DNA of 64,000 nt from DAINPP01 sp963667315 (GTDB lineage Bacteria; Thermotogota; Thermotogae; MWEM01). A model generated the notes under the pieces. That model worked only from the letters and a program-made list of their open reading frames with translations, had not been told where the DNA came from and made no database searches. The DNA lies in the NCBI GenBank assembly GCA_963667315.1, contig OY763325.1, positions 1,116,001 to 1,180,000 of the forward strand, given 5' to 3'. The translations under genes and the position numbers were made by a program. Below, piece by piece: positions 8,697 through 16,966 of this stretch (position 1 is the first letter of the stretch; each line of letters begins with the position of its first letter).

Positions 8697-9624
8697 GTGG
8701 ATGTCTTACGACATCGTTTTTACCGAGATAAGTAAATGAAATCCCGTTAATATTCTTCAAAATCTTCTCACTTTGAAGCAACCCGGATTTCTGACCCGGT
8801 TTCAAATCAATCTGTGTGATATCACCAGTGATAACCACTTTTGAATAAAAACCCGTTCGTGTCAGGAACATCTTCATTTGCTGAACTGTCGTGTTCTGAG
8901 CCTCGTCAAGGATGATAAAGGCATTATTCAGCGTCCTGCCTCTCATATAGGCAAGTGGTGCAATTTCTATGATGTTTTGGTCCCTCATATACTGGAATTT
9001 CTCGGGTGAAATCATATCGTACATGGCATCAAAAAGAGGTCTTAAATAGGGATCAACTTTATCCACTAGCGTTCCGGGAAGAAAACCAAGGCTCTCACCG
9101 GCTTCAACAGCCGGTCTTGTCAGAATAATTCTCTTCACCTGATTGTTCCTCAATGCCTCAACAGCCATCGCAACAGCGAGGTATGTCTTCCCGGTTCCCG
9201 CTGGACCAATGGCAAATACAATATCGTTATCCCGCATCGCTTCCATGTATTTTGACTGGCCAGATGTCTTTGCCCTTACTTTTGCCTTCTTTAAAAACGT
9301 CTTCTTCTCTTCAACAACCGCTGAAAATGTCTTATATTTTTCCTCTTTATTATCGCTCACTTTACTCCTCGTCAACAAATACTCTATCTCCATCTGATCT
9401 GGAAAATGTTTCTTCTGAACCGCTGAAATCATCTCCAGAAAAAACTTTTCCGCATTCGATACCTTAATCTCATCCATTCCCCTGATCCACAGTTCATCTT
9501 CTACAATGCTGATCTCCACATTGAAAGAATCCTGAACCTTTCTGAGCAGTGAATCATGCTGTCCCAGAAGATAAACCATTTCCACATTATGGGGAACTTT
9601 AACTTTCGATAATTTTAATAACAA
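8644..9624 (-). CDS. PhoH-like ATPase
   Basis: About 326 residues. N-terminal KH-like region (about 10-90), then a P-loop ATPase domain with Walker A GPAGTGKTYLA, Walker B FIILDEAQN, and the PhoH hallmark motifs RPAVEAGESLGFLPG and GDITQID. It is a cytoplasmic RNA-linked ATPase, often paired with RNase or HD proteins. I place the start at TTG 9624: AGAGGTG precedes it and the promoter (-10 at 9682-9687) would put the transcription start inside the longer ORF. The upstream extension to 9678 has an Arg-rich, unlikely sequence. Confidence 0.9.
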   Translation of the reverse strand: MLLKLSKVKVPHNVEMVYLLGQHDSLLRKVQDSFNVEISIVEDELWIRGMDEIKVSNAEKFFLEMISAVQKKHFPDQMEIEYLLTRSKVSDNKEEKYKTFSAVVEEKKTFLKKAKVRAKTSGQSKYMEAMRDNDIVFAIGPAGTGKTYLAVAMAVEALRNNQVKRIILTRPAVEAGESLGFLPGTLVDKVDPYLRPLFDAMYDMISPEKFQYMRDQNIIEIAPLAYMRGRTLNNAFIILDEAQNTTVQQMKMFLTRTGFYSKVVITGDITQIDLKPGQKSGLLQSEKILKNINGISFTYLGKNDVVRHPLVKEIINAYEQAEKSRH

Positions 9625-9681
9625 GCATACACCTCTGTTTCGTCTGGGTCTCCGGAAAGAACACTCTCCGCTACTCATTTT

Positions 9682-9710
9682 ATCATATTTTCATAGAAAT
9701 GGGTATTCAA
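9682..9710 (-). promoter_or_regulatory. sigma70 promoter of phoH-pgpH
   Basis: Minus strand TTGAAT (9705-9710), 17-base spacer, TATGAT (9682-9687). Confidence 0.65.
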
Positions 9711-9805
9711 ATCATCAACCCCGCGAGATCCACGGTAGTTTCAAACTAACACTCAGTATAAAAACATTAAACCTTAAATTTATTTTAAAATAATATTTTG
9801 TAATA

Positions 9806-9814
9806 TGATATACT
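9806..9814 (+). promoter_or_regulatory. extended -10 promoter of the DUF362 gene
   Basis: TGaTATACT within an AT-rich stretch gives a leader of about 230 bases before the DUF362 start at 10050. The region 9715-10049 holds this promoter and a small possible ORF (9885-9998), and nothing else I can name. Confidence 0.45.
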
Positions 9815-9884
9815 ATTTTTGTGATAACGAACTCGAATTCCACAAAAGTCACCAAACCATGAAAAGATTACGGAGGTTAGTACA

Positions 9885-9998
9885 ATTTATAATTTAAAAA
9901 GGCGGGAACAATTTCAAATGAATACTTCAGAAACAACTATTTTAATCAAGCCCTATTATAAGTCTACGGTGGCAGATCCGGTCCTCAGCATATCATGA
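9885..9998 (+). other. possible 37-codon leader ORF with ATT start
   Basis: An open frame of 37 codons begins at ATT, preceded by CGGAGG (9871-9876) at ideal spacing, and contains an in-frame ATG at 9918. The peptide (…MNTSETTILIKPYYKST…) has no recognised family. It could be a leader peptide in the DUF362 transcript, a gene remnant or chance. It is too short and unusual to call a gene. Confidence 0.25.
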
Positions 9999-10049
9999 AA
10001 ATGCAACTTCGATAACAAAATTAATTTGTGCAGAAAGGAGATTAATTCA

Positions 10050-11132
10050 ATGAGTAAAGTCAGTATAGTAGAATGTACCTCATATGATTATACGGAAGTT
10101 AAAAGGGCACTAGACATAACTGTAGAAAAATCAGATTTCCCCAATGTCAAAGGGAAAAAGGTTCTCTTAAAACCCAATATTCTGTCAGATTCCGAACCTG
10201 AAAAATGCATTACGACTCACCCTGAAGTTCTCAGAGGTGTTATCAGACTGATGAAAGAACGAGGAACTGCTGAAATATATGTGGGAGATTCTCCGGCATT
10301 ACAGAAGAAAGATTTCAAACCAACTGTGTGCGGCATCTATCAGGTATGTAAAGAAGAAAATGTTGAATGGGTTGATTTCACCCTGGACCCGATCACAAAA
10401 AGATTACCGATTGCCAAGCATAAAGTGGCTGTTGCAAAGATTCTGGATGAGGTGGATATGACCATCAGCCTGTCGAAATTCAAAACACATGAATTCATGT
10501 TTGCCACAGGTTCTGTGAAAAACATGTTTGGTTTGATGCCAAGTACCAAAAAAGCAGCACAGCATGTCCGGCATCCTGCAAGAGGATCGTTCGCCAAATT
10601 GATGGCAGGAATCATCAGTATATCCAAAACAACTTACACCTTTATGGATGCAATCATGGGGATGGAAGGTGCGGGCCCTGCGAACGGTGATCCTGTCAAA
10701 GTGGGTAAAATCATTGCCGGAAAGGATCCGCTTGCAGTTGATATTGTGCAGGCAATCATGATGGGATACGATCCGCTGAAAATCCCAATCATTAAATCGG
10801 GACTGGAAAACAACATTTCAGACATCTCAAGTATTGATGATATAGAATATCCACTCTTCAACGCAAATGATCTCATCATGAAGGATTTCAAACGAATCGG
10901 AAGAAATACAGCCGCTAATTTTGATGAAGATTCCGAATCTGAAAACCTTCAGAGACCGGCTCCCGAATTCAACCACGATAAGTGTATCAAATGCAAAAAA
11001 TGTATCGACATATGCCCGGCAAACGCCTTGACTTTAAAAGATAACAAAGTTGCCCTCACAGAATCCAAATGTATCCGTTGTTATTGCTGTCATGAAGTGT
11101 GTCCGGTAAACGCTATCTCGATACAGCATTAA
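10050..11132 (+). CDS. DUF362 domain protein with C-terminal 2x[4Fe-4S] ferredoxin
   Basis: 360 residues. The N-terminal 280 residues are a DUF362 domain, including KPNILSDSEPEKCITTHPEV, SLSKFKTHEFMFATGSVKNMFG and MGMEGAGPANGDPV. The last 60 residues hold two cluster motifs, CIKCKKCIDICP and CIRCYCCHEVCP. DUF362 proteins are frequent in anaerobes; the biochemical role is not established, though an electron-transfer-linked function is likely. Start ATG 10050 follows AAAGGAG; an upstream in-frame GTG or similar at 10026 has no binding site. Monocistronic behind the promoter near 9810. Confidence 0.85.
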   Translation: MSKVSIVECTSYDYTEVKRALDITVEKSDFPNVKGKKVLLKPNILSDSEPEKCITTHPEVLRGVIRLMKERGTAEIYVGDSPALQKKDFKPTVCGIYQVCKEENVEWVDFTLDPITKRLPIAKHKVAVAKILDEVDMTISLSKFKTHEFMFATGSVKNMFGLMPSTKKAAQHVRHPARGSFAKLMAGIISISKTTYTFMDAIMGMEGAGPANGDPVKVGKIIAGKDPLAVDIVQAIMMGYDPLKIPIIKSGLENNISDISSIDDIEYPLFNANDLIMKDFKRIGRNTAANFDEDSESENLQRPAPEFNHDKCIKCKKCIDICPANALTLKDNKVALTESKCIRCYCCHEVCPVNAISIQH

Positions 11133-11213
11133 ATCCATCATCACTCAGCAAAAAAAGTCAAGACGAATAAAACTATTTCCTCTATAATTTTCTCATAGAA
11201 AGGGGGGTGGAAA

Positions 11214-12101
11214 ATGGATTGGATCACAGGTATTCAAAGAGCTGTAGATTATGTTGAAGCACATATTCTTGAAACCATCGATTTTGAAGAAGTCGCGAAA
11301 CAGGCCCATTCATCAAGCTTTCATTTCCAGAAAGTTTTTAGTATTTTATGTGGATACACATTGGGAAATTACATTCGTATGCGAAGACTTTCACTGGCTG
11401 GAAAAGACTTGTCATCATCCAAACTGCGAGTCATAGACGTTGCGTTAAAATACGGATACGAGACACCGGAAAGTTTCAGCCGTGCTTTCACCAGATTTCA
11501 CGATGTATCGCCGTCAATGGTTAAAAAAGGCGGCATTTCACTCAAGGCCTTCTCACCAATTTCTGTAAAATTGGTACTGGAAGGTGGTGAAACGATGAAT
11601 TACAGGATAGAGAAGACAGATGCCTTTAAGATTCTTTGTAAAACGATGAATGTTTCCGGCAAGTTGGAGTTCCGTCATAATCAAATTTCCGAATTCTGGA
11701 AAGCATGCAGCCTTGACAACACATTTCCCACTTTGAGCAGCTATCAATCAGAAAGCAATCCCTTTGGCGACAGTATGCTGGGAATAACATTCGGAAATGC
11801 TGTGAAAGATAAAGATTTTCCATATGCTATCGGATGTCTTTATACCGGAGAAGAAGCACCGGATGAATCCTTCACGATTGAAGAAATCCCGGCACATACC
11901 TTTGCAGTCTTCACCTGTGTTGGAACAGTGGCAGAAGCTTTCCCCGAACTCTGCCAGCGAATATTCACTGAGTTTTTCCCAACCAGTGACTATCAACCCT
12001 GTAATGGCCCTGATTTTGAAGCTTATCCCTCAACAGATGTGACCAATCCTGACTACACCTGCGAAATATGGGTTGCGGTTGAAAAGAAAAAAGACAATTG
12101 A
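11214..12101 (+). CDS. AraC family regulator with GyrI-like effector domain
   Basis: 295 residues. Residues about 8-105 form the two helix-turn-helix AraC DNA-binding domain (IDFEEVAKQAHSSSFHFQKVF and VIDVALKYGYETPESFSRAF). Residues about 125-292 form a GyrI-like/AraC_E_bind small-molecule domain (start MNYRIEKTDAFKILCKTM). Members respond to drugs or other hydrophobic ligands. Ribosome binding site AAAGGGGGG precedes the ATG. The serine hydrolase gene starts 31 bases after the stop, so the two are probably co-transcribed and the hydrolase may be its target. Confidence 0.9.
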   Translation: MDWITGIQRAVDYVEAHILETIDFEEVAKQAHSSSFHFQKVFSILCGYTLGNYIRMRRLSLAGKDLSSSKLRVIDVALKYGYETPESFSRAFTRFHDVSPSMVKKGGISLKAFSPISVKLVLEGGETMNYRIEKTDAFKILCKTMNVSGKLEFRHNQISEFWKACSLDNTFPTLSSYQSESNPFGDSMLGITFGNAVKDKDFPYAIGCLYTGEEAPDESFTIEEIPAHTFAVFTCVGTVAEAFPELCQRIFTEFFPTSDYQPCNGPDFEAYPSTDVTNPDYTCEIWVAVEKKKDN

Positions 12102-12132
12102 CAGGACTTTATTAAATTATGGAGGAAATGAC

Positions 12133-13101
12133 ATGAACAAAGAAAGCATCAGAAAACTTGAAGAGATTCTCGGCAGCGCTTATGGAAACACAACGGGCCT
12201 CATCGTACAGCAAAAAGGAAAAAAAGTGTATGAAAACTACTTTAACGGCTATAATGCAGCTGATCCCATTCACATATTTTCAGTAACCAAAAGCATCTTT
12301 TCAGCATTAATCGGTATTGCCATCGACAAAGGTTACATCAAAAATGTTAACCAGAAAATCCTGGACTTCTTTCCAGATTACACGGTTAAACAGGATGAGA
12401 AAATAATTCAAACACTCACCATCAAGAACCTGCTGACCATGACAGCCCCCTATAAATTTACCACCGAACCATATGAAGAATTTATGGCAAGTGCAAACTG
12501 GGTAAATACCGCTTTGGATCTTCTTGGTGGTGAAAAACACACAGGAGAGTTTTTATACTCGCCGATCATCGGAACACATATTCTTTCCGGTATCCTTGCT
12601 AATGCACTCAATCAACCGATACTTGATTTTGCCAGAGAAAATTTCTTCTCACCACTTGGGATCAATATTCAGAAGAATGTGGTCTTTCACACAAAAGAAG
12701 AACAGATTGCCTGGTATTCAGAAAAACAACAATTCAGCGGATGGGTTTGTGATCCACAGGGATTGAACACGGCAAGCTGGGGACTCGTCATTACACCCGA
12801 GGATATGATAAAAATAGGACAGTTATATCTGAATAATGGAAGATGGGAAGATAAACAGATTCTGTCAACAAAGTGGATCGAAGAAAGCACTAAAACACAT
12901 AGCAGTTGGGGAGACATGCATTACGGCTATCTGTTGTGGATACTGGATGACAACAACTCCTTTGCAGCCATTGGAGATGGGGGTAACGTGATTTATGTCA
13001 ACAGAGAAAAACAACTGGTCATTTCCATAACTTCGCTCTTCGTTCCGGATGCAAAGGACAGAATTGAACTTATAAAAAAATATATTGAACCTATGCTTTA
13101 A
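12133..13101 (+). CDS. serine hydrolase, beta-lactamase/PBP fold
   Basis: 322 residues; class C beta-lactamase-like domain with the catalytic SxxK as SVTK (about residue 51) and a Y-S-P in place of YxN (GEFLYSPIIG). There is no signal peptide, so a cytoplasmic esterase or amidase role is more likely than true beta-lactam resistance. Start ATG 12133 has GGAGGA at 12121-12126; the ORF extends upstream to 12073 inside the AraC gene without support. It follows the AraC/GyrI regulator in the same orientation. Confidence 0.8.
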   Translation: MNKESIRKLEEILGSAYGNTTGLIVQQKGKKVYENYFNGYNAADPIHIFSVTKSIFSALIGIAIDKGYIKNVNQKILDFFPDYTVKQDEKIIQTLTIKNLLTMTAPYKFTTEPYEEFMASANWVNTALDLLGGEKHTGEFLYSPIIGTHILSGILANALNQPILDFARENFFSPLGINIQKNVVFHTKEEQIAWYSEKQQFSGWVCDPQGLNTASWGLVITPEDMIKIGQLYLNNGRWEDKQILSTKWIEESTKTHSSWGDMHYGYLLWILDDNNSFAAIGDGGNVIYVNREKQLVISITSLFVPDAKDRIELIKKYIEPML

Positions 13102-13135
13102 AATCAGAAACAGCTGGGAAATTGAAATTGTGTAG

Positions 13136-13160
13136 GGGCGGAACATTTTCCGCCCGTTTT
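13136..13160 (+). terminator. intrinsic terminator after the serine hydrolase gene
   Basis: Stem GGGCGGAA / TTCCGCCC with loop CATT, then GTTTTAT. Its left end TGTAGGGGC matches a repeat family also seen at 31873 and 48307. Confidence 0.75.
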
Positions 13161-13177
13161 ATACATATTCCTTAAAT

Positions 13178-13936
13178 TCAATAATTAGAACTAATCCCCT
13201 TCTTCTTCCCCTGACTCAAAATCACCTCGAACGTTATCAACCCAATTAAAAAATAAACAGCTGAATTAACCCCAAGCAACAACACATCCTGAGCCTGAGC
13301 AGATCCCTCAAGTGACTTTGCTGCCAGAGAAATCCCACGACTCAGTGGAATATTCTCCTGAATCATCTTCAAAATCTTATTTGATGGATTAAAACGCCCA
13401 AACGTCCCGGAGAAAAACAACAGAAAATAATTGATAATACTCTCAAAAGATGCCGTCTTCGTATACTTAATCGTCAAACCGCTCAAAAACAAACCAACCC
13501 CAAGAATTCCCACAAGTGTCAATAAAAGAATTAAAACAACTCCAAAAGTCAGAATAAATGGAATATTAAACGCAAATCTTATAAACACCAGTACAAAGCC
13601 AACCTTTACCGAAGTCATCAGAAGCCACGCAATCACCCTGAAAATAATTACAATTTGAATATTCACAGGCTTTGACAACAACTGTTCAAACGTCCCCGAC
13701 TGCTTTTCAAAACTGATGGAATTAGCCGATTCAGAAATGACATTACTGGCAAAAAACCAGAAAACGAAACCGATGTATACAGAATTAAAATTCCCCGACC
13801 CAATATTTGAATTCAGAAAACCAACGAAAAAGATAATCAGAACAACCACATTCACGATATGATCGGGATAATAAGTCCTGACTTCTATCAAGTACTTTTT
13901 CAACTCCGCCTTAAACAGATTAAACAGTCGTATCAT
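13178..13936 (-). CDS. ABC-2 type transporter permease
   Basis: 252 residues with about six membrane helices, ABC-2 membrane family, and the typical cytoplasmic segment FEKQSGTFEQLLSKPVNIQIV after the second helix. It forms the membrane part of an exporter with the ATPase encoded just upstream; the two genes overlap by 17 bases. The substrate is unknown (daunorubicin- or ABC-2-type exporters move drugs, lipids or polysaccharides). Minus-strand end is at 13178, facing the terminator at 13136. Confidence 0.85.
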   Translation of the reverse strand: MIRLFNLFKAELKKYLIEVRTYYPDHIVNVVVLIIFFVGFLNSNIGSGNFNSVYIGFVFWFFASNVISESANSISFEKQSGTFEQLLSKPVNIQIVIIFRVIAWLLMTSVKVGFVLVFIRFAFNIPFILTFGVVLILLLTLVGILGVGLFLSGLTIKYTKTASFESIINYFLLFFSGTFGRFNPSNKILKMIQENIPLSRGISLAAKSLEGSAQAQDVLLLGVNSAVYFLIGLITFEVILSQGKKKGISSNY

Positions 13937-14819
13937 CTTTTATCATCTCCACAACAATCTCTTCCAGTTCGGGGGTATGTCTGTTATAAGCGATCAAATG
14001 CCCTCCACCCGTTATCAGCTTATCTACAAAGACCTTTGCCTCAGATTCCTCAAGTAAAATTTCCCTTTCTTTTTCCCCATCCCTGTAAATCACCGTATAA
14101 TGTTCATGAGCATATAGCTTTTTCAACGCTTCAATAGAAGAATCGTATTTGATATACCCATCCTTCAACAACACAACACGTTCAGCCAGTGCATCCAGCA
14201 CATCTATCTGATGAGTCGTTAGAACAAGTGTCAAATTCTTCTGCGCATGCAGCAGTTTAATCGTCTCAATCATTGTCTTCTTCGACAACACATCCAAGCC
14301 AAGTGTCGGCTCATCAAGGAACAACACTGAAGGGTCGTTCAATAAAGATACCATGATGGCAACCTTCTGCTGCATCCCCCGAGATAAATACGCCACCTTC
14401 CTGTCTTCTGCCTCCCTTAACTCAAACAAATCCAGCAGCTCTTCCGCTTTCTCACGAACCACCCTCTTTTTCACATTCAACAAACTCCCAAAATATGACA
14501 AATTCTCAATAATCGTCATATACCAGTACAAATTCCTGTTACCCTCCAGAACAATCCCTATACTGGACTTGTAAGCGTTGGAAATCAAATAATTACTCCC
14601 ATTCCCAAGAAAAGAAATATTCCCTGAAGAAGGTGCCAGAATCCCAATCATCATCTTGATCAATGTTGTCTTCCCAGCGCCATTAGTCCCAAGAATGCCA
14701 AGAGAATCATTCCGGAAAATATCCAGACTGAGATCCTTGATTACATGATTCTCCTTCTTCCCATTCCGATAAATCTTGTTCAAATTCCGAATTGAATACA
14801 CCGCTGTTTCCACAAACAT
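13920..14819 (-). CDS. ABC transporter ATP-binding protein
   Basis: About 300 residues. Walker A GTNGAGKTTLIKMM, Q-loop, signature-like YLSRGMQQKVA, Walker B VLFLDEPTLGLD, and H-loop TTHQ are all present. The C-terminal part (about 215-300) is the extra domain of ABC-2-partner ATPases. The ORF stays open to 15017, but residues before MFVETAVYS look non-coding. The start is uncertain among ATG 14828, ATG 14819 and the GTG two codons later; the last is best placed behind GGGAG. A long leader separates it from the promoter at 15214-15222. Confidence 0.85.
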   Translation of the reverse strand: MFVETAVYSIRNLNKIYRNGKKENHVIKDLSLDIFRNDSLGILGTNGAGKTTLIKMMIGILAPSSGNISFLGNGSNYLISNAYKSSIGIVLEGNRNLYWYMTIIENLSYFGSLLNVKKRVVREKAEELLDLFELREAEDRKVAYLSRGMQQKVAIMVSLLNDPSVLFLDEPTLGLDVLSKKTMIETIKLLHAQKNLTLVLTTHQIDVLDALAERVVLLKDGYIKYDSSIEALKKLYAHEHYTVIYRDGEKEREILLEESEAKVFVDKLITGGGHLIAYNRHTPELEEIVVEMIKDDTTV

Positions 14820-15213
14820 CACTCCCATCCACAAACAAAAAAATATTTTTTTACTAAATCCGTTACCCCTTAAGCCGAAAAAACACTTGAAAGCCCCTCC
14901 ATGGAAGGCTGAGATTAAAAGACAAGTCTCTCGAAGTTCCATAAATAGAACTTCATGTCTGATTAATTGGTAGTTTGGGTACAATACACACACAAACAAA
15001 GCAACATCAAAAGCCAAATGTCACAATCGGCAAAAATCCCACCACACAAGTAACAAAAGACAAAACTATAAAATTTTCATAAGCATTTTAATTAATTGTA
15101 TATTAGATAATTAGAAGTAAAAAGTAAAGAAGTTCTCGATTTCTCATCATAAGCAATATCCTCTCAAATCGTTTCCATTGCTAAAATCTGTATCATATGT
15201 TTCCACGGTGTAA
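14820..15213 (-). other. long AT-rich leader with inverted repeats
   Basis: About 390 bases between the likely promoter and the ABC ATPase start. On the minus strand it contains a perfect 7-bp-arm hairpin GAAGTTC-N8-GAACTTC (14933-14954) and an imperfect one AGCCttCCATGG-AGGGGCT (about 14892-14910), followed by an A/T-rich stretch. No known riboswitch was recognised. It could be a structured regulatory leader. Confidence 0.35.
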
Positions 15214-15222
15214 ATTATACCA
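15214..15222 (-). promoter_or_regulatory. extended -10 promoter, probably for the ABC transporter
   Basis: Minus strand TGgTATAAT. No good -35. Confidence 0.45.
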
Positions 15223-15269
15223 TAAAGAGTAGGATAAAAGATATTGGGAAGCATTAACAGAACAAACAC

Positions 15270-15298
15270 TTGAAACAAAACGAATTTCCGTCTATAAT
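15270..15298 (+). promoter_or_regulatory. sigma70 promoter of the DUF4143 ATPase gene
   Basis: TTGAAA (15270-15275), 17-base spacer, TATAAT (15293-15298). Confidence 0.7.
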
Positions 15299-15330
15299 AA
15301 TATCAAATATTAGATTAGTCGGTGATTTTC

Positions 15331-16554
15331 ATGAAATATATCAAGAGAAATGTAGAATCAACCATAGAAAAATTCGAAAAAATGTTTACTTCCGTTCTAA
15401 TAACAGGGGCAAGACAGGTTGGAAAGACAACGATGCTCAGACATATAAAAAGTGATCTCGGATATATTACACTTGATGATCCCCTGCTCCTTCAGACTGC
15501 AATAGACGATCCTGGTGTTTTGTTTAAAACTTCAAAACCACCTGTTATAGTTGATGAAATCCAATATGCTCCTCAATTATTGACATATATTAAAATGATA
15601 GGAGATGAAACAGGAAAAAAAGGGCAATTCTATTTAACCGGATCACAGAAATTCCACATGATGAAAAACGTCAGTGAGTCTCTCGCAGGAAGAATCGGTA
15701 TTATCAATTTACTCGGATTATCATTGCGGGAAATACAGGGGATTGAATATACTAAACCCTTTATCACTGAAAAAAAATATCTGACAGAGAGAGAAAAAAA
15801 GAATACAAGTTCAGGTTACACCGAAATATGGAGGGTCATACATAAAGGTGCAATGCCTGCTATGTATGCCGAAGATATGAACTGGCAGATGTATTATGGT
15901 TCGTACACAAGAACATACATTGAAAGAGATGTTAGAGACCTGACAAAAATAGGCAATGAGCAGAAATTCATAAGATTCATGATAGCACTCGCTGCAAGAA
16001 CTTCACAAATGCTGAACCTTACAACAGTTGCAAATGAAGTTGGTATAACCTTCCCCACTGCAGAAAGATGGTTATCAATTCTTATTTCCTCAAATATCAT
16101 ATATCTGCTGCAACCCTATTACAATAACATTATGAAAAGAGCCGTTAAAACACCCAAACTGTATTTTCTTGATACCGGGCTCGCCGCTTATCTTACAAGG
16201 TGGAGCAATCGCGAAGTTCTTGAAAATGGCGCAATGGCTGGCGCTTTTTTTGAAACATTTATCATAGCTGAAATACTGAAAAGCTACTATAATGCTGGGA
16301 TTATAGTCCCACCACTCTATTATTACAGAGACAAAGATGGCAGAGAAATTGATCTTCTGATTGAAGAAAATGCAACCCTCCATCCGATAGAAATTAAAAA
16401 AAGCGCTACACCGAGAAAGGAGTTCATTAAACATTTCAAAGTTCTAAATAATATCAATGGTATAAAAAAAGGGACGGGTGGTGTTATTTGTCTTTATGAA
16501 ACGCTTTTACAGCTGGATGAAGACAATTGGGTTATTCCTGTGAGTTTTTTATAA
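15331..16554 (+). CDS. AAA ATPase with DUF4143 domain
   Basis: 407 residues. N-terminal P-loop ATPase (Walker A ITGARQVGKTTMLRHI, Walker B-like PPVIVDEIQ, sensor YLTGSQKF), then a C-terminal DUF4143 domain (about 200-400) with the nuclease-like end REIDLLIEENATLHPIEIKKS. These single-gene proteins are common, often many per genome, in anaerobes and archaea; their role is unknown, and a link to toxin-antitoxin or mobile elements has been suggested. ATG 15331 follows GGTGAT; the ORF extends three codons upstream. It is monocistronic with its own promoter. Confidence 0.85.
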   Translation: MKYIKRNVESTIEKFEKMFTSVLITGARQVGKTTMLRHIKSDLGYITLDDPLLLQTAIDDPGVLFKTSKPPVIVDEIQYAPQLLTYIKMIGDETGKKGQFYLTGSQKFHMMKNVSESLAGRIGIINLLGLSLREIQGIEYTKPFITEKKYLTEREKKNTSSGYTEIWRVIHKGAMPAMYAEDMNWQMYYGSYTRTYIERDVRDLTKIGNEQKFIRFMIALAARTSQMLNLTTVANEVGITFPTAERWLSILISSNIIYLLQPYYNNIMKRAVKTPKLYFLDTGLAAYLTRWSNREVLENGAMAGAFFETFIIAEILKSYYNAGIIVPPLYYYRDKDGREIDLLIEENATLHPIEIKKSATPRKEFIKHFKVLNNINGIKKGTGGVICLYETLLQLDEDNWVIPVSFL

Positions 16555-16560
16555 ATTCAA

Positions 16561-16926
16561 TTATTTCGTGGGTGTCCCCTGATGAAAAACCATCTTCCAT
16601 TTCCCATCAACATTTTTCCAAATCGAACTACGAAGAGATGAAGTTCCTTGATCAGATTCATCAGGTCTTTTCGACTGATAAGTCGCAAGAAATACATCAT
16701 CAGAAATTTCTTTTATCTTAAAATCGATGATTTCATATCGCATTATACTATCTCTTTGCGAATCAATGACATCTCCGATATGGTATTGCCAGATACGACC
16801 GGAACGGCAAAATTCAATAAAATCAGCATCCAGTAACTCTGAAATCTCTTCGGCAGAACACCTTATATCTGGCTGCAACAACTTCATTTCGAGTTCAAAT
16901 AATATTTTACTCATTTCTTCTGCCAT
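16561..16926 (-). CDS. DUF4440 / NTF2-like protein
   Basis: 121 residues with the SnoaL/NTF2-like cone fold pattern of DUF4440: N-terminal helix LFELEMKLLQPDIR, then LLDADFIEFCRSGRIW, and a C-terminal strand block ending SIWKNVDGKWKMVFHQGTP. Usually small enzymes or binding proteins with no defined substrate. ATG 16926 is favoured, since AAGGA lies at good spacing; GTG 16932 is too close to it. It converges with the DUF4143 gene, 6 bases between stops. Confidence 0.8.
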   Translation of the reverse strand: MAEEMSKILFELEMKLLQPDIRCSAEEISELLDADFIEFCRSGRIWQYHIGDVIDSQRDSIMRYEIIDFKIKEISDDVFLATYQSKRPDESDQGTSSLRSSIWKNVDGKWKMVFHQGTPTK

Positions 16927-16966
16927 TCTCACACGTCCTTAAATTCGAAATTCACTGAATTCTTCA

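Noticed and set aside
9820..10040. Riboswitch or T-box in the DUF362 leader
   Set aside because: A GGTGG-like stretch near 9969 looked T-box-like but the conserved AGGGTGG-ACCGCG context is absent, and no known riboswitch core could be drawn.
14820..15017. N-terminal extension of the ABC ATPase
   Set aside because: Open frame but Cys/Phe-rich, with no family match, and it overlaps inverted repeats.
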